NCBI GenBank assembly: GCA_024449915.1
Contig: JAMZAV010000052.1
Location: 992,001-1,056,000 of the forward strand
Source of the DNA: Sweltsa coloradensis
Taxonomy: Eukaryota > Arthropoda > Insecta > Plecoptera > Chloroperlidae
DNA: 64,000 nucleotides
Direction: 5' to 3'
Shown here: positions 11,146-24,500 of the stretch, piece by piece
How the letters are laid out: each line of letters begins with the position of its first letter
How positions within the stretch are numbered: the first letter of the stretch is position 1
Made by a program: the position numbers and the translations under genes
The notes under the pieces: model-generated
The model's input: only the letters and a program-made list of their open reading frames with translations
The model's database searches: none
Told to the model about the DNA's origin: nothing

Positions 11146-12479
11146 AGAAAAGACATCTTCAAAATCCAGAAGCAATAAGCAATTGACTAAAAAAATGTTA
11201 CCTTTAAAATCCAGTCACCATCAAACGTGATTATAAGAAAGCATTCCTGGAAGTTCTATAATATTGTTTATTAATTTTTAATATGGTTAATGAAAATAAA
11301 TTGAAAAATTTTAAATCCGTTCATAAATACCACTGATATATGTGCAAATGTATTAAACTAAGTAGCTTTGATGTCGGCCATGTGTAAGACATCACCAAAA
11401 ACATACGCTAATACAGGCAAAAATAGGGATTGTGTCCATACAATTGCCTCTCGTCGAGGGCGAGAAAAATACATTAAAATAAATAAAAAAACGGCCACGA
11501 AGCCCATGCATTACAGCATAGAAATTCTCTTACATTTAAAAAAAAAGGTAGTTTCTGATGAAATAAAAACTAGTCTCCATTTTTTCACGACAACCCGCCA
11601 CAGAGAAAGTTTGTGTACAATCATGCTCCTAACTTACTAAAAAGAAACTTCAACGAGGAGAAGGTGCCAGATTATGCAACAAATAATCAATGCATATGTT
11701 GTGATTTTCGACTTTTTGTGAAAAAGAACTAAAATTCGTCTTCTGAGTAATTATATTTGTGCTCATAAAAACTTAATCATCATGCATCCTTTGTTTATGT
11801 GCATTTGTCAACAAAAATACATTGTGTTTTCCTTCGGGTAAAGAGGGGTAAATACCATATTTGAAACCAACCAAAAAACGTTTTTAAAGTCGAGTGCATC
11901 CCCCCCCCACTAATTTTTACTAGTTGGAACGAAATGTCATTTCCCAATGAAACTGTGTTTTTTTCTTCTATTTCAGTGGACAAAAGCGTATTTTGGATTC
12001 GGTATTGGCCCCCAAGCACTTACAAACATAAGGTGCAGCCCTGATGTCGGTGACGTTTGTTCCCCCGCTAATCCTCTCATCCCTTGGTATCGGATGCAAC
12101 TGTAGGTTAACAAAGATTAGCATGCAGCGTATTCTTGTAACAACTCGTATTAGCTGCAACTTGTCACTTTAAGGATTTGATTACGTTAAAAATGTTATTT
12201 TTTGTAAGTCAATGTTTAAAACGGAATATGATAGACGCTTAATGAATAACAAATAACATGGAAACAAAATTTTCAGGTGGACAATTCCTAGGTTACTGTA
12301 TACTGCAATAGGATAGCTGGGTAGGGCCCGTTTAAGGACTCGTTTTAATAGAACGTAGCACTTGTATTTTGTAAGGGGAAGACTTATCTTTATTCAAAAT
12401 GTAAATCTCACTGTCTTCAAAAATTGGAAAGGTCATAAGATGTAAAAATAAATTTGTAAAAAATATTCTCCTTATGCGA

Positions 12480-13420
12480 TACTAGGTAAAAACTACTATG
12501 ATGAAAAAACATATTAAGACTTTAATCATCGAATCTTAATTGAAAGTGACTACATGACGAAATCTAATCACATCCAAAGCAAAATTCGATGCAAGACGAT
12601 AGTGGATTTGCTTATGATGACCCTTGTTTGAAGTCACACGGCTTAATAACTTAGATCTAGGCATAGTGGTGTATACAGTACTTTCTTGGGACGGCCGGAA
12701 TTTCTTTAGCAAAAAATACTATGATTGAAACAGTATTTAGACTTTTAACCCGAAATCTAATCCAATAAAAGAAATTCTGATGACAAGACGATATTGATTG
12801 CTTATGCTGACCCTTGTTTGAAGTCATACGGATAATAAACTTAGATCTAGCATAGTGGTGTATACAGTATTTTCGGGACGGCCGGAATTTCTTTAGCAAA
12901 AAATGCTATATGGATTGAAACAGTATTTAGGAATTTTTAAACCCGAAAATCCTAACCAAATCCAAAGCAAATTCTGAGCAAGACGATATTGATTTGATTA
13001 TGCTTGACCCCTTTCGTTTGAGTCACACGGACTAATAACTTTAGATCTAGGCATAGTGGTGTATACAGTACTTTCTTGGGACGGCCGGAATTTCTTTAGC
13101 AAAAAATACTATGATTGAAACAGTATTTAGACTTTTAACCCGAAATCTAATCCAATCCAAAGCAAATTCTGATGCAAGACGATATTGATTTGCTTATATG
13201 CTGACACTTGTTTGAAGTCACACTGCTTAATAACTTAGATCTAGGCATAGTGGTGTATACAGTACTTTCTTGGGACGGCCGGAATTTAGCTAAAAAATAC
13301 TATGATTGAAACAGTATTTAGACTTTTAACCCGAAATCTAATCAAATCCAAAGCAAATTCTGATGCAAGACGATATTGATTTGCTTATATGCTGACACTT
13401 GTTTGAAGTCACACTGCTTA
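12480..13420. repeat. 190-bp satellite array, left part
   Basis: About four to five tandem monomers of 190-200 bp. Each contains ACTTAGATCTAGGCATAGTG, a GGACGGCCGGAATTT block and a GATGCAAGACGATATTGATT block. The array continues after the foldback element at 15743. The other SPH units carry only one or two monomers, at 30860-31095 and 41135-41535. Confidence 0.8.
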
Positions 13421-15742
13421 TAGTCCGCGGAACAAGCTGCTAAAACTATAGGAACATTTCAAATCGGAAACCAGCACCAAAATTTGGGAGCAGGTAAAAG
13501 ACATATTTAGAATGTTATTTTCACGGGGGACAACGCATGGTAGCAAATAAGTCACCTGTTATGGCGTCCACAAGAGGGCCCCGCCAAAATAATTCTTAAA
13601 ATTGCTGGTAACTAAAAGAAAGTAATAATCAGATTTGGCAAACTAAGTTTTGTTTTATTCGGTTTAAATGCTCTACAAAATGTCACTAGAAATTTTACCG
13701 TAAATACAATAGTTTTAATTATATTTATATATTATTACAATGTATTGCAATTATAGCACTTTTTGGTTATATCTAATTATTTATACGTAGAATTCGCTAG
13801 ATTGTCATAAAATTTTCAGACTATACTAAATAACGCCAATAAATCCAAAATTTAAAGTCCCGAAACGAAATTTTGTAATTTTTTAAATTTAATTAATTAA
13901 TAAATTAAGCCATTAATTTAAACCCCAAATTTAAAAGTTTCTTATTCCACTTACCAAATTCACGTAGTGTATCACACAAGAGCAATATGACCACAATAAA
14001 CCCAAAAAAACATATTTGTTCCAAAAATTAATTCCAATCACTTTCCTATTAATTCAATTAATTTCAATTAATTTTTAAAAATGACAATAATCTCAATAAA
14101 TTTGTAAAATTAACACAATGTAGTCGACCTTTGGAATCATTTTAAAGCTAGTTTTAAGGCGAATAAAGTAATGAAAAAATAATTAATTAAATTAAATTTT
14201 AATCACCGAATTAATTACAATTTAGTTAAATAATCCCACTTTTGACATATGTATTGTTAGTATACCTAAAACTCGATCGATCGTCATAAAAAATATACTA
14301 CTTTACTGACATAATGCCAATGAATCCGAATTGTCATGTCCGAAACAAAAATTCCTATAACTTACCCATTAATGAAGAAATTAAAGGAAGAATTACTTAT
14401 ATCTCAATAATTGTTATTGCCACTCAATTAAACACATACCAAAAAAAGCCAACGAAGTATCAAATATAATCAATGCAAGTATAATTTTAAAAATTAATAG
14501 TCCCAAAATAAAGTTCATGCTACTTTTTGTTAATTGAATTTCCCACAAAATTATTTTCCTGTAAATAAGCTTGCAAATGGTTTTCCCCGTTTGGCTGTGT
14601 TAATTTTACCAAAAATGGTATTAAATCAATTAATTTATTCATTCATTAATTCAATTAACGGAAAAAAGTTGCATGAACTTAATTTGGGACTATAAATTTT
14701 AAAATTATACTCGCATTGTTTATATTTGATACTTCTGTTGGCATTTTGTATGTGTTAATTGAGTGACAATAAAAAATATTGAGATATAATTCTTCCTTTA
14801 ATTTCTTAATTAATCGGTAAGTTATAGGAATTTTGTTTTGGGACATGACAATTCGGATTCATTGTGCATTATGTCAGTAAAGTAGTATTTTTATGACGAT
14901 CGATCGGTTTTAGGTATACATAACAAGAATATGTCAAAAGTGGGATTATTTAACTAAATTTTAATTAATTCGGTGATTTATTAATTTAATTAATTAATTA
15001 ATTTTTTCATTACATTTATTCGCCTTAAAAACTAGCTTTAAATGATTCCAAGGTCGACTACATTGTGTTAATTTTACAAAATTATTTAGATATTGTCCCT
15101 TTTTTAAAATTAATGAATTAATTTAATTAATAGGAAAGTGATTGGAATTAATTTTGGAAACTAATATGTTTTTGGTTCATTGTGGTCATATTGCTCTGTG
15201 TGATCCACTACGTGAATTTGGTAAGGAATGAGAAACTTTAATTGGGATTTAATAATGCTTAATTTAATTAATTAATTAATCAAAAAGTTACAAGAATTTC
15301 GTTTCGGGACTTTAAATTTTGGATTTATTGGGCGTTATTTTAGTATAGTCTTTAAAATTTTATGACAATCTAGCGAATTCTACGTATAAATAATTTGATA
15401 TATACCAAAAAGTGCTATAATTGCAATACATTGTAATAATATATAAATATAATTAAAACTATTGTATATACGGTAAAATTTATAATGAAAATTTTTTTAG
15501 AGCATTAAAAACCGAATAAAACAAAACTTAGTTTGTCCAAATCTGATGATTAATTCTTGAGTTACAGCAATTTTAAGAATTATTTTGGCGGCCATCTTGT
15601 GGACGCCAATGACAGGTGACTTATTTGCTACCATGCGTGTCCCCCGTGAAAATAAACATTCTAAAATATGTCTTTTACCTGCTCCTAAATTTTTGTGCTT
15701 GTTTCCGGTTTTGAAATGTTTTTACGCTTGTTCCACGGACTA
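13421..15742. mobile_element. 2.3-kb palindromic foldback element with TTA duplication
   Basis: The whole segment is an inverted repeat with arms of about 1.1 kb meeting near 14580-14600. The ends read TAGTCCGCGGAACAAG and CTTGTTCCACGGACTA. It is inserted in a satellite monomer and flanked by TTA on both sides; uninterrupted monomers have a single TTA there. Arms are very AT-rich (TTAATTAA motifs) and carry no long frame. It is a non-autonomous foldback/MITE type. A three-base TTA duplication is compatible with PIF/Harbinger-like integration, but family assignment is uncertain. Confidence 0.8.
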
Positions 15743-16215
15743 TTAATAACTTAGATCTAGGCATAGTGGTGTATACAGTACTTTCTTGGGACGGCCGGAA
15801 TTTCTTTAGCAAAAAATACTATGATTGAAACAGTATTTAGACTTTTAACCCGAAATCTAATCCAATCCAAAGCAAATTCTGATGCAAGACGATATTGATT
15901 TGCTTATGCTGACCCTTGTTTGAAGTCACACGGCTTAATAACTTGTAACTATAGGCATTGTGGTGTATACAGTACTTTCTTGGGACGGGCAGAATTTCTT
16001 AAGCTAAAAAATACTATTATTGAAACAGTATTTAGACTTTTAGAACGTTGAATCTTAATTGAAAGTGTCTCCAGACGAAATCTAATCCAATCCAAAGCAA
16101 ATTCTGATGCAAGACGATATTGATTTGCTTATATGCTGACACTTGTTTGAAGTCACACGGCTTAATAACTTAGATCTAGGCATAGTGGTGTATACAGTAC
16201 TTTCTTGGCGCTGGC
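15743..16215. repeat. 190-bp satellite array, right part
   Basis: Continuation of the array after the foldback, with two to three monomers starting near 15749, 15940 and 16168. The middle one has a variant GTAACTATAGGC in place of GATCTAGGC. The array ends about 430 bases upstream (by minus-strand reading, downstream) of SPH copy 1 exon 1. Confidence 0.75.
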
Positions 16216-16765
16216 GGAGTTTAACTTATTTTGCTACATGTAATTGTGTTACATACATATAATTTCTTTTAAATCTACGAGCCAAATTATATATCTGGTG
16301 TTATATTTAAGAAGCACCTTATCGGTAGTGCCGTACTGTAATGACGTCATATTTACGTAACATCTAAGTGAATTGCTTAAATGTAATGGCGCCATCACTT
16401 TTAACAATAGTTTTCGTTTGTATTCTACGACGAAAAAATTAGAGAAATAATAATACCGTAATACATTTTATTGACGGGAAATACTGCGTGACTAGTGATG
16501 GTTAAAGGTACACTGCACTTGGTTAGATCATGTTTGAAATATAATATCACGACCTATCGTTAGGTCACGAGTTGTCACTGTTAACACCAGCTACACAATT
16601 TAAAGTGTTACACTGATGTGGTTTAGCAGTTGATGTTAACTTACCTAAAGCAGTGACGAGAAGCGCACTCAACGCTATCAGTCGAAACATGGCTGCATGC
16701 AAATGCGATTTGTCTTGCTACCTAGCAGTGCGACCTTAATGGATGATTTCATAAAGAACTAACTC

Positions 16766-16773
16766 TTAATATA
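16766..16773 (-). promoter_or_regulatory. TATA-like box of SPH copy 1
   Basis: TATATTAA on the minus strand, about 80 bases before the exon 1 ATG. A perfect octamer motif ATTTGCAT (POU-type binding consensus) lies in the leader between it and the ATG. Confidence 0.4.
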
Positions 16774-17477
16774 CATTCAAGTATTTTGTTTTCGTGCCAA
16801 TCAAAAATATTAGATATCAGTTTCAAGTACAGTGATAATTGCACGTCGGTATAACTAGCAGAGAGAGATATGATAACTTACGATGGGTGTCTCAAGTAAT
16901 TACTTAACATGTGATGAATAAAACATATTATTGGTTTCTTCCCAATTTCGTAATATTTTTCTGCCTGTCGTTGTGGCAACTCGTGCATTTTAATCGTATG
17001 TTAATCGTATGTTGTGTTGGCGGCCATGATGATTCGGGAGGGGGAAGTGGCGAACTTTGACTAGACTGAGGACGGTTTTCTGTCACCTAATTTCCGCTGG
17101 CCCCACTTCTAGGGTATACTTTTATCATGATAGTGTGGAGGCACCTTCTACTGTTTTATTACGATCCTCTTGACATTGTGAACAGAATGTGGGCAATAGG
17201 TATTATCGTTTCAAGTTTATTTGGAACATAGATGTATTCGAATTATTCTGTTGTACCAAAATAATAATTACAATCTTATCGGGCAAGATAAGTGCATTTA
17301 CCGTTGTATTGTATCTCGTTACTTCTGAACGGAAATTAAACACACGATTCTTAAATTATTATGGAAAATCATTCAATTAAATTGTATTGCATATAAATTA
17401 TTATATCATCAGTGCTTTGCACGGGCCGGTTTCTCTATTACTATCGTAATATCTTGAAATAATAAAAACAAATTTTG

Positions 17478-17515
17478 GAATGGGGATCGAACCCAAAACC
17501 TGCTACTCCCTATAA
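17478..17515 (-). repeat. tRNA-like B-box relic, unit 2
   Basis: Same block as 4835-4872, with GGGTTCGATCCCC on the minus strand. It sits downstream of SPH copy 1 exon 1, toward copy 2 exon 7. Confidence 0.4.
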
Positions 17516-18527
17516 ATATAATTAATTGATATTTGGGGTGCTACGGTATCGAACAGTTTTCTGTAAGAATGCAATAAACAATGACTCCAAGCATAGCATC
17601 ATATATAGCGCAGATCTATGAATAATGATTCGAATCGTTTCCTGCAGTAGTTCACGAGCAAAGTCATGCAGCCAATCAGAATAAGTTTTAAACAAAATTA
17701 CATGACCTGTCACTCAATAGGGTGAATAAGCCTGGTATCACTAGGTTGTGCCACTTGCTGGAATTGAAAAAGCCTATAAAATAGCGCCAAAACATGCTTC
17801 CGTAGATCTAATGTAAAGCGGACAAACCTTGGTAAAAAATTCTCAGATTTTTAAACATGCTAGATAAAGATGTATATTTACATGTGCGTTTTCCAATTAC
17901 TGCTTATGAACGCCTATAAAAATTCGGGAGAAAAGGGTTCATTTGATAAAAATCCCTAAAAGTTCACATTTTTTATTTAAAAAACAGAAGAACAACACGG
18001 TTATGATAAAGCGTCTTTACTCAGTATAATAATAAAAAATCTACGATACAATGGAACTACGAAAACACTGCATTGCACAGAAATAATGCATGCATGTGGA
18101 GCCTTAAATTGAAAAATCCTATTATTACCCGCATTTAAATCGAAAACTTGATGTTCTCTTTTTTGGACGCAGGTACGAGAGGGATAAAGCAGGCTTACAT
18201 TTAGCAATAGAAAAATATTTTCACGAAGGCTTGCTGCTTGGCACCTAGATATTAGTATTTCTTCTGGGTTAATCTAAAATTAAGTAGCATTATAAAAATT
18301 TAGTTCGTTCCTTTGGATTTTCGATGAGGTTCTCTGATTCGTGGTTATAGGAAAGGGGGAAAGAATGATGTTAACAGAAGAATATCAGTGGTGTTTCTTT
18401 TTTATTAATTAAAAAATAATCAAATCAATCTTTAATACATGGGTATTCATGATTTGAAATGGACAATATTATTATGATCAGAAATACGACACCACAGAGA
18501 GCTGTGACATTTAATTTACGCCGTGTT

Positions 18528-18533
18528 TTTATT
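18528..18533 (-). terminator. Polyadenylation signal of SPH copy 2
   Basis: AATAAA on the minus strand about 45 bases after the TAG stop of the intact gene, in a conserved 3' flank. Confidence 0.45.
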
Positions 18534-18577
18534 TTATTTTGCACACGACACGACACGAGGCTGATATTCTGAAGGTT

Positions 18578-21500
18578 CTAAACACCAGCTACGGTCTTGA
18601 TCCAGGGTCGGACAGAATCGATCCTGAAGAAGACATTGGGATGATTTTCGACGCCACAGTAGAGACTAGACTGGATGGATACTCCGATGAGACGGGGATG
18701 ACCAAGCGCTGTATCGACCAGTGGCCCACCAAAGTCACCCTAAAAGTAAAAAAAAAAAAACACATTTGTGTCGCGTTTTAAATAAAACTGAAGTTTATGA
18801 AGTGAAGTGTAACACTGATTATTGGTTTTAACGGAAATTTAAAGAACCTGCTTGTATAATAACATGTATGTACCACCGCAGATAATGAGTGCACCAAGCA
18901 CAAGGTTGTCTTTACTAGTAAAATGATCCCGCTCATTAACAACAAATGTTTTTTTTTATAATAATTTATGTTAGGTTACCATTACTGTAAATCATTTAGC
19001 AGCCAGTCAAACCGTAACCGAAATATTACTTCAACCGAACCAAATCATTTTTTCTCAAGAATAAATGTCAACATTAGTGACGATTGAAATTCTCTGGGAA
19101 CTAGGTTGACTATTTTCTTTGACAGTGGCGGCTCTACTGTAAGATGAGCTTATATTGTTCTCGCGCTATGATCCCTTCAGTCAATTGCACTGACCAGAGG
19201 CAAAATTCAAGAGGCTCCCTCAAAGGCTCCCCCGATGTCTTCCTCCGATAATTTATTGTCCTTAAATGTGAAAGGGGTTATTACCCTCAAAATGCGATTT
19301 TACACGATTTTCTGCACTTGGGAAGTTAAGTTTTAGTAAATTGAACTACATTTTGGCCAAAATTTAATTTACCTGTATCCAAAATTTTAAATATTGTTAT
19401 GCATGTTATACTCAGTATGCACTTTAGAATTTATTAAGTGCCTCGTTGCTAAGAAGGCTTTCTTTTTACAAATTCTTAAGTCAAGAACTGATGGACTTAA
19501 GTGCAAATCAGGAGTTAAAACATCTTTGCCTATAGCGGGTTTCGTACCCTGGACATTCTGCATTGGAAGCAGAGACGCTATTCACAAGACCAACGAATCA
19601 CACATGTTGAATGTTCTGTAGGCCCTCTCAAATACCAGCAATACTAGCAATACATTCTATTCGTAGGACAAGTAATAGTTTCCCTCCCGGTGTTTAGCTC
19701 TTTTGGTGTACATTTGTTGTGAATTTTCTCTAAAAAGATAGCCTAGAATTCATCACATTGGCACAATTTGTGAATAAAATAAAATAAATTGCTTTAAATT
19801 ATATCCATTAGCATTTGTTTACCTCTAATGAACGCATGAACATCAGTAATACGTAGTTGTTCAGTTGTTCTGCGTGTTTCTTGATTGTTGTTTTAGTCGA
19901 GTTGGTGGACGGAGCACGCGGACATTGAACTATAAATGTTTTCCATTTCATCTAAATAACTCACCTTGCAAATTCCTTTTTTGTCTTTTGAGGCAGTACA
20001 CGACATAGTATCCGCTATTTTGAAGTTGGTTGCACTGCAGGCATCTCTTTCTATAATCTCCATTTCTACTTGATTGAGTGTAACCGATAATGCAGAAGAA
20101 CCGTCCTAAAACGACAAATACAACACATTAATGTCACGGAGCAAAACTAATTTTTCGGTTGCTGACCAACCACTGTATAGGGAGGACCACATCATTGGTC
20201 GAGTTTACAAAAACCGATCTGTCCCAATAAATATCCTGTATGTGGTGCTAGTGTATAATGTCCACAATTTTGAGTATTTTCAGTCATCCATAGCCATAGG
20301 GTATTGGTTGATGTGCGTAGAAATCTTTAATTTTTTTAATCTGATCAAATTTGGCATTTTATAGCATATATTTTTTTATTTTCTTTACCACCTTAGATTG
20401 CAGGTAAGTAGGTATTGCACTTACATTGAGATATTATGTTTTTTTAAATGATAACAATTTCACTTTTTGTCACAAAATAGGTAATAATACTGAAAATTCA
20501 CAGAAATTCACATTTTTTAGCATACATTATAATTATATTCTTTTAAATGAGACCCCGGTAACATTGATCAAAAACATTTAAAAATTGATTTTTGTTTAAT
20601 TTCCCAAATTTGAACCAAACTTTACAAATAACATGGGGTCACGATTAGTTTTGACATGAATTGTTTATAGTTTTGACTGTGAATTATTTACTCACTTTCG
20701 GCAATAATAATAAAATTTAACTGCACCAAGTTTTGAGCACAAAATTTAAATCTTGTATTTGGTATTGTTGTTTGCATATTAAACTTACTTCAGTCGCCCC
20801 CCATCCGTAACTCCAGACTGGCCAGCCGGCTCCTGGGTCATCGCTCTCGATGAGTACTGGGTCGAACGAGCTGAACTTTGTCTTCACCTACAAGCGTATA
20901 GCCATCATGTAGAGGAGAGGAAAAAGCAATTTCAAATACAAATACAACATAATAATATAATGATAATATATAGATAGAAATAAAATAATGCCTCTACTGG
21001 GAATATTTTTTCACACGGTGATAAATGAAATGAAGCCAATATGAGATATTATTATCGCATAAAAATGAGAAAGTAATTTATGATTTGGGAATCCATGCTT
21101 CGGCGGTGGAAACCATGAATGATAACCTACTTTTATTTTCTTTATATCATGTTGAACATTGAGCATCCACATAGGCCAAACGCTAAATTTTCTTGGCCAT
21201 AATACCGCACAATATATATTAGTACTTTAGACAGAAATTAAAAAATTGACTACACCGGGGTATGTTTTTTGAAATTTCTGTCTAAAGTTACAGCAAGCAT
21301 TACAACGTCATATTCGCCTACTATAAAGACAAGGTTAAACAAGGCACACAAGTGGTGGGCTTCTTACTTGACTGGTCGCACCCAGGTTGTTGAAATCCAG
21401 TTTACGAAAAAACTTTCCACCCATAAATATCTTTCCGAACCCAAAACACTTGTCGCCGGGGTTCCACAGGGCTCAATATTAGGTCCCCTTGCCTTCACAC

Positions 21501-24500
21501 TCTTCACTAATGACCTGCTCAACTTCCTAGATGAGGACACACTTACTCAATATGCAGATGACTGGAGTCAACTCCTAACCTGTCCAAAAAACTCAATTGC
21601 TGCAATGCCCCCACTAGTAAACAATCAAGCTTCCCAAATGTCTGTATATTGCCATAGCAACCTCTTAACCATATCACTAGCAAAGACTACCTACATTCTT
21701 TTCACTCCCCCCTCAACATCCCCAAATCTAGTCCCCTAATCTGGCTAGATGGAAAAAGCATCACTAGAACCAACTCCACTAAATTGCTAGGATTATACAT
21801 GTCCGAAACTTTAGATTGGTCTATCCACATTAACCATGTGGCCTCTAAAATTCAAAGTGGTTGTTTCACTTTAAGGAAGCTCAAACAGCTAGTTCATCCC
21901 CACATACTTAAAATGGTTTACTTTGCTCATGTTCACTCATTCATATCATATGGCCTACTTTTCTGGGGTGCATCCCCCCATGCAATCAGAATATTCACCC
22001 TCCAAAAGAGAGCAATTCGCATTATGGCTGGCGTTTCCAGGAGGCATACTTGTAGTAGAGAGCTTTTCAAGGAACTAGGAATACCTACTCTGGCCTGCTC
22101 TCTTATTCAAGCTGCAGCGATATTTGTTCGTTCCTACCCTAATCTTTTCCCTCTAAACACCTCTGTCCACTCCCATTTTACAAGAGCAAATCTACAAATT
22201 CACATTCCCAATCATAAACTAACCCTATTCTCAAAAGGTCCACAATATCTTGCTTTAACTCTATATAACAAGCTACCAAACAATACAAGAACCTGTTCCT
22301 CCATTTCAACTTTTAAGTCCAGCATGAAATCATTTTTAAAATCCAAAAGTTTCTACTCACTCAATGAATATCTCTCTGCATGAAATGTAATGTAACATAA
22401 ATAGAAATACCTACCTATCTATTCATCAATCAATTATTTTATTACAGAGTTGAGGCCCAAGCTCAGTTATATTTCATTTTTGTACATTAATATTATTATT
22501 AATTAACCTATGTTAATATTAAGAATTATTCACTTCACTCTACTATCTCTCTCATAAGAGGATAATGTGTGTATACTTTTACTATGTATTGGTCAATCGA
22601 ATAAAAATTACTCTACTCCACTCTAGATGTGGGGGGGGGGGGGGGGTATTGCACTTACATTGAGATATATATTTATGTTTTGTCTGAAGCTTTCGTGATC
22701 CATGGTTTATTAATGTTTTAACTATCTTTACGGTAAATATCACGCACAGTATTATAGAAAATAACATTTATTCCCAACGGAAAGCCAAGGTCCCGGGTTC
22801 GATCCCCGGTATAGTTACTTTTTTAATTTCTGTCTAAAGTACATAGTCTAAAGTATATATATATATATATATCTTTATATAAAAAAAGTGGTTCTGACCA
22901 AGTCTTGAAACCACTCGTTTCAACTCACACACGTTCTGAGTCGAGAAATTCCTCCAAGTCGCTCAAAATTGCCAAATCGGTAGTCTTGGGGACAAGTTCA
23001 CGAGTCGCACGGTGACTTGGAACGAATGTTTTTTCACGTTTCAAACCACGAGGTATTTGGTAGTGACTTGTGAACTTTGTCGACTTGAGACGATCAAAAC
23101 AGTTTGTTATTGATTTGGTAGTTATAAATTGTGACATATCAATCTAGTTGAACGTTGTAAATGCAATTATAGATGTAGCACGGTGAGCTAGCAACCGGCA
23201 AATTAACGTACCCGTATGAATACATGCATCACCCCTTTCCAAATTGATCAAACACCAAGTTTAAATTAAATATGTACATTTAAAAAATTATCTGACATTG
23301 GATATCTAGGCCTACCTTTAAAAAACAACAACAAAACAACAATACAAAAACAAAATAGCACAGCTTTCATAATAAAGAGATCGATTATTTCAATCTAACT
23401 AGCTGTGATTTTGATCGATTTAATTTTGTAACAAAGTTTTCTATTGGTCACTATGAGATTGTTGGGGGCGGAGCCTCAAGCCGTGAAAATGGCCTCAAGA
23501 CTACCGATTATCGTTTACCCCAAGTCACCGGTGACATAGAATGAGTGACTCGACTCACTTCTCGACTCGAAACGAGTGGTCTCAAGACTTCATTCTTGCG
23601 TTGATCCGCGGGTGTTTGCACTGTCAATACCACTGATTGCTATATTTCCTATTTAAAAAAATATCGATATTTGGTTGGTTATCGCTCACTCGTCGCGCCG
23701 GGGCCTACAGGGTTAGATAGGTTGCTTTGGTTTACTGTCCCCCACTGAAAATCAGTTGTATGACTGAGTGGTCGGACTCTAAATACGAATTAATTTTATA
23801 ATTTATTTTTAATTTATATATTTAAATAAGGGTGTTTTTTTATTTAAATCAATTGATTATGGATTGATTTCAATCAAGTTCACTTTAACTTCATTTGCAC
23901 CAACACAAGAGATTGGTCTGTGTTTATTGAAAGTTTTTCCAACAAAATTATTTTTTTGAAATCGAAGTATTGAATTGCTATAGCTCATATAATTTATTTT
24001 TATTTTTAAATTTAAATCGTCAATTTGTGAAACATTAATGTTGATTTAAATTAATTAAAATCAGATGTATTGAAAAAACAATACAATTTAGATTTAAATC
24101 ATTAAGTTGATTCAAGTGAAATAAAGATTTAAAAATTCACACCCTGATTTAAAATTCAAATATTATTATAGTTGTTATACAGATATCGAAGTGTAAATGA
24201 GATTATTGATACTCACCTTGAGAATAGCGACATTATAGTCCCTGGTGACTGTATTGTAGTGCGAGTTGACATACAAGAGGTATGCCTCAAATGTTGTCTG
24301 GTCCCACAAGGTGGTCGAGTCTGCGTGGACTGTGATGTCATGAACGTACAGTCTAAAATAGTAATAACGCAAGTTTATTTTTATAAGTAATATATTGGCT
24401 TAATCTCTTGTAATATTGGACTGAATTTCTTCCTTTACTATTCCTAAACATTTTGGTATATGACTTAGTTAGGTAGTATTGTTGATTTGCTATGGTAACC

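Larger units (their letters stand above)
5937..16690 (-). pseudogene. Serine protease homologue copy 1, frameshifted exons 2-4
   Basis: Seven exons of a trypsin-fold protein, read right to left: 16645-16690 (signal peptide), 12024-12099 (activation site, RISGG), 9848-9941 (His-region exon), 9015-9151 (Asp-region exon), 8058-8156 (GWGATS), 7283-7423, and 5937-6098 (GDFGGP to the TAG stop). Exons 1 and 5-7 are in frame with good splice sites. Relative to the intact neighbour, exons 2, 3 and 4 are 2, 5 and 1 bases too long, so the frame is broken. The exon 3 extras all lengthen homopolymers (for example CCC for CC, TTT for TT) and lie beside the corrupted stretch after 9850, so some lesions may be sequencing faults. 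Catalytic Ser is Phe and catalytic Asp is Asn, as in the other copies. Intron 1 holds the LINE remnant, satellite array and 2.3-kb foldback. Confidence 0.75.
21222..22842. mobile_element. LINE fragment framed by inverted SINE tails
   Basis: The segment is bounded by 39-bp inverted repeats at 21222-21260 and 22804-22842 (TTTAGACAGAAATTAAAAAA and its complement). On the right this sequence is the tail of a tRNA-derived SINE, with the B-box GGGTTCGATCCCC at 22794-22807. Inside lies a 5'-truncated LINE (21269-22383) followed by about 240 bp of LINE 3' region. It is present only in unit 2 of the SPH array, within intron 4. Confidence 0.65.

Noticed and set aside
10479..11175. Long poly-Lys and poly-Phe open frames
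   Set aside because: They exist only because of homopolymer runs in the corrupted stretch and have no counterpart in paralogous units.
24172..24390. Plus-strand frame in unit 2
   Set aside because: Shadow of SPH exon 4 on the minus strand.
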